DNA of 64,000 nt, taken from contig JAUSBW010000022.1 in the NCBI GenBank assembly GCA_030651815.1, forward strand, positions 1 through 64,000, read 5' to 3'. Source of the stretch: Methanoregula sp. (GTDB lineage Archaea; Halobacteriota; Methanomicrobia; Methanomicrobiales; Methanospirillaceae). Made by a program: the position numbers and the translations under genes. The notes under the pieces are model-generated. The model did not search any database. It had not been told where the DNA came from and saw nothing but the letters and a program-made list of their open reading frames with translations. This document shows, piece after piece, positions 61,754-64,000 of the stretch. Every line of letters starts with the position of its first letter. The first letter of the stretch is position 1.

Positions 61754-62353
61754 ATGGAGAGCCACAGAGTACAGGAAATGATGCGGCTGATGGCATCAAA
61801 GATCCGGTCAATCGCCAATACCATATCAGATGATGATATCGGGAAATTCATTGCCGAAATCTTAAAAGCAAAGCGCATTTATGTGATCGGTGCAGGACGG
61901 TCAGGGCTTGTGGCAAAAGCATTTGCCATGCGTCTCATGCATCTTGGGTTTCGCGCATATGTTGTCGGGGAGACAATAACTCCTGCATTGAACAAGGGTG
62001 ATCTGATGGTCATCTTCTCGGGCTCCGGCCGGACAAAGACCGTTGCTGATCTGGCTGAGACTGCAAAGGAGATTGGAGGAAGAATCTGCCTGATCTCTTC
62101 GAATGCAGATTCCCGTATCGGTAAGATCTCTGATTGCATAGTAATAATCGAGCAGCAGCGGGATTCCGTGGATGATGATGCGGTCGAGTTTGAAATCCGG
62201 CAGATGATGGGCGAGCACAAATCGTTTGCTCCTTTAGGAACGCTCTTTGAGACAGTCTCCATGATCTTTGCAGATGCCGTGGTCTCGCGGCTGATGGAGA
62301 TCACCCGGACGGATGAAAGTGCACTTAAGAACCGGCATACGAATATCGAATAG
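61754..62353 (+). CDS. hxlB: 6-phospho-3-hexuloisomerase (SIS domain)
   Basis: A 199-residue sugar-isomerase domain protein: RIYVIGAGRSGLVAKAFAMR, then MHLGFRAYVVGETITPALNK and DLMVIFSGSGRTKTVADLAE. The two Ser/Gly-rich loops bind the sugar phosphate. In archaea this enzyme, with hexulose-phosphate synthase, makes ribulose 5-phosphate for nucleotides. The synthase gene is not in the window. The aminotransferase gene begins 3 bp after its stop. Confidence 0.9.
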   Translation: MESHRVQEMMRLMASKIRSIANTISDDDIGKFIAEILKAKRIYVIGAGRSGLVAKAFAMRLMHLGFRAYVVGETITPALNKGDLMVIFSGSGRTKTVADLAETAKEIGGRICLISSNADSRIGKISDCIVIIEQQRDSVDDDAVEFEIRQMMGEHKSFAPLGTLFETVSMIFADAVVSRLMEITRTDESALKNRHTNIE

Positions 62354-62356
62354 GAG

Positions 62357-63469
62357 ATGACAATGAGCATGAAATTTGCAGAACGGGTAAAAGATATTGA
62401 AATTTCGGGTATCCGCCGATTGTTTGAAGCAGCAGGTCCTAACTCCGTCAATCTCGGGCTCGGGCAACCCGACTTTGATACACCTCAGCACATCAAAGAT
62501 GCAGCGATAAAAGCGATACAGGAAGGAAAGACCGGGTATACCGGTAACAATGGTATCCCCGAGCTCCGCAATGCAATAAGTGCAAAATTCAAAACGGAGA
62601 ACCAACTCTCTTACACACCGGATCAGATCATTGTTACTGCCGGTGCAAGTGAAGCACTCCATATTGTGATGCAGGCAATGGTGGGCGATGGCGACCGGGT
62701 GCTCTGCCCGGATCCGGGTTTTGTCTCCTATGCGTCCCTTGCAATCCTTGCAGGTGCAAATCCAATCAGTGTTCCGCTCACAAACGATTTGCATATCGAT
62801 GTGGAGCGGGCAAAAGAACTGATGGACGGGGCAAAACTTTTTGTCTTAAACTCCCCGGCAAATCCCACCGGGGCTGTCGAGAGCAAAGAGTCTATAAAAG
62901 CCATAGTTGAATATGCAGACGATGCCGGTGTTACTGTTGTCTCTGATGAGGTGTACGAACATTTCATCTATGGTAAAAAGCACTGGAGCGCAGGACAGTT
63001 CGGCGAAAATGTCATCACCATCAATGCGACCAGCAAGACCTATGCAATGACCGGCTGGCGTCTCGGGTATCTTGCTGCATCTCCCGATATCATCGGCCAG
63101 TGCATAAAAGTGCACCAGTACTGTCAGGCCTGCGCCACTTCAATCTCCCAGTATGCGGCAGTTGCAGCATACGAAGGCGACCAGCATCCCGTTATGGTAA
63201 TGCGGGATGAATACCGGGCGCGGCGGGATCTCTTCTGCAAAGGATTGTCAGCACTGGGGCTGAACTTCCCGCTTCCCGAAGGTGCATTCTATGCATTTGT
63301 TCCAATGAAACCTGCACTCACCCGGAAAATTATTGATGCCGGGGTAGTGATTGTTCCCGGCTCTGCGTTCGGTGTCAATGCGCCTGATTATGCCCGTATG
63401 AGTTATGCTACCTCCCGGGAGAACCTGGGGCGTGCCCTTGATAGGATTCAAAAAGTAATATGTGATTAA
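62357..63469 (+). CDS. Class I/II pyridoxal-phosphate aminotransferase
   Basis: A 370-residue fold-type I aminotransferase with NLGLGQPDFDTPQHIKDAAI, VTAGASEALHIVMQAM, LNSPANPTGAV, VVSDEVYEHFIY, the PLP lysine in INATSKTYAMTGWRLGYLAA and the substrate arginine in YARMSYATSRENLGRALDRI. It is of the aspartate/alanine/aromatic type; the amino acid is not fixed by sequence. ATG 62357 is followed by another possible start at 62363 (MSMKFAERV). Confidence 0.92.
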   Translation: MTMSMKFAERVKDIEISGIRRLFEAAGPNSVNLGLGQPDFDTPQHIKDAAIKAIQEGKTGYTGNNGIPELRNAISAKFKTENQLSYTPDQIIVTAGASEALHIVMQAMVGDGDRVLCPDPGFVSYASLAILAGANPISVPLTNDLHIDVERAKELMDGAKLFVLNSPANPTGAVESKESIKAIVEYADDAGVTVVSDEVYEHFIYGKKHWSAGQFGENVITINATSKTYAMTGWRLGYLAASPDIIGQCIKVHQYCQACATSISQYAAVAAYEGDQHPVMVMRDEYRARRDLFCKGLSALGLNFPLPEGAFYAFVPMKPALTRKIIDAGVVIVPGSAFGVNAPDYARMSYATSRENLGRALDRIQKVICD

Positions 63470-63470
63470 C

Positions 63471-64000
63471 ATGGTCAAAGAACTGTTACGTAAATTATCC
63501 AATGCCCACGGTGTCTCGGGCAGTGAAGGCAACGTCTATGCGATCATCAAAAAAGAGCTAAAGGGGCATGTCGATGAGATCCGCGAAGATGCCATGGGCA
63601 ACCTTATCGCAATCAAGCACGGCAACAAATTCAAAGTGATGCTGGCTGCCCACATGGATGAGATTGGTCTCATGGTGAAGTATGTCGAAGAGAAAGGCTT
63701 CATCCGGTTCGTCGCTCTCGGAGGATGGTACGGGCCTACGCTCTACAACCAGCGGGTAGTCCTGCATGGGGCAAACGGTCCCGTTATTGGCGTCATTGGC
63801 GGTAAACCCCCGCATATGATGGACGACGAAGAGCGCAAGAAGGGTGTAAAAGTCGATGATCTCTTCATCGATGTTGGTGCAATAAATCCCGATGAGGTCG
63901 ATTATCTGGGTATTGAAGTCGGTACACCTGTAACCATTGACCGGGAATTCTGTGAACTTGCCAATTCCCGGGTTACCGGAAAAGCCTTTGACAACCGGGC
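63471..64000 (+). CDS. M42-family aminopeptidase, cut by the window end
   Basis: The first 176 residues of an M42 (PepA-like, TET-type) metalloaminopeptidase. It starts MVKELLRKLSNAHGVSGSEG and has VMLAAHMDEIGLMVKYVEEK, the first zinc His in AAHMDEIGL, and ITGKAFDNR-like ARVTGKAFDNR at the very end, where the second metal Asp lies. The remaining half is outside the window. It begins 1 bp after the aminotransferase stop. Confidence 0.9.
   Translation, partial: MVKELLRKLSNAHGVSGSEGNVYAIIKKELKGHVDEIREDAMGNLIAIKHGNKFKVMLAAHMDEIGLMVKYVEEKGFIRFVALGGWYGPTLYNQRVVLHGANGPVIGVIGGKPPHMMDDEERKKGVKVDDLFIDVGAINPDEVDYLGIEVGTPVTIDREFCELANSRVTGKAFDNR

Overview
The window is chromosomal DNA of a hydrogenotrophic methanogenic archaeon, most likely of the order Methanomicrobiales (Methanoregula-like; the genus is inference). 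The archaeal assignment rests on a proteasome beta subunit with its propeptide, the KH/beta-CASP factor aCPSF1, PCNA beside the primase large subunit, ribosomal protein S17e, Alba, Sec61-beta, the coenzyme F420 ligase CofE and a pyruvoyl-dependent arginine decarboxylase. No rRNA gene, tRNA gene or CRISPR array was seen.

Bases 1-4.9 kb are accessory DNA: the right end of an IS21-family element, a broken HepT toxin beside an intact MntA nucleotidyltransferase, an AbiE-type (type IV) toxin-antitoxin pair with putative operator repeats, and a dead integrase fragment. Bases 4.9-11.1 kb are core genes: a lipoprotein, a DUF2769 protein, an FMN reductase, the overlapping tetrapyrrole operon hemB-hemL-hemC-cobA, and a PsiE-like membrane protein.

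Bases 11.1-22.7 kb are a defence island read from the minus strand. It starts with a complete type IIG restriction-modification gene, followed by NERD and DUF1016 nucleases, RhuM, MNT/HEPN, two YgiT-like zinc proteins, HicBA and a PIN module. Copies of the last 35-100 codons of the type IIG gene lie between these modules, sometimes joined to the next gene by an ATGA overlap. A seventh copy lies on the plus strand near 0.6 kb. The layout looks like a cassette array punctuated by a coding tail. A 113-bp MITE interrupts the PIN gene, and removing it in silico with one target-site copy restores the reading frame exactly. About 1.2 kb of repeat-rich, gene-free DNA follows.

Bases 22.7-50.4 kb are mostly housekeeping: cofE, secG, psmB, aCPSF1, moaA, rlmE, pcn-priL, the lysine/aspartate genes dapA-dapB-asd with a ferredoxin and albA, and ftsZ behind a ribbon-helix-helix regulator. 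A MazEF-type pair near 35 kb is flanked by two copies of another protein's C-terminal tail, which echoes the cassette theme.

Bases 50.4-58.5 kb encode an acetyl-CoA synthase cluster: full-length bacterial-type AcsB, both corrinoid iron-sulfur protein subunits, a RACo-like activator, a folate-independent MetE-like methyltransferase and a CooC ATPase. No CO dehydrogenase gene is adjacent. The set resembles a module that could take methyl groups from acetyl-CoA and pass them to methionine, as proposed for Dehalococcoides. The window ends with a PEGA surface protein, an ACT-ACT-metallo-beta-lactamase fusion, a DNA methyltransferase remnant, a 6-phospho-3-hexuloisomerase, an aminotransferase and the start of an M42 peptidase.
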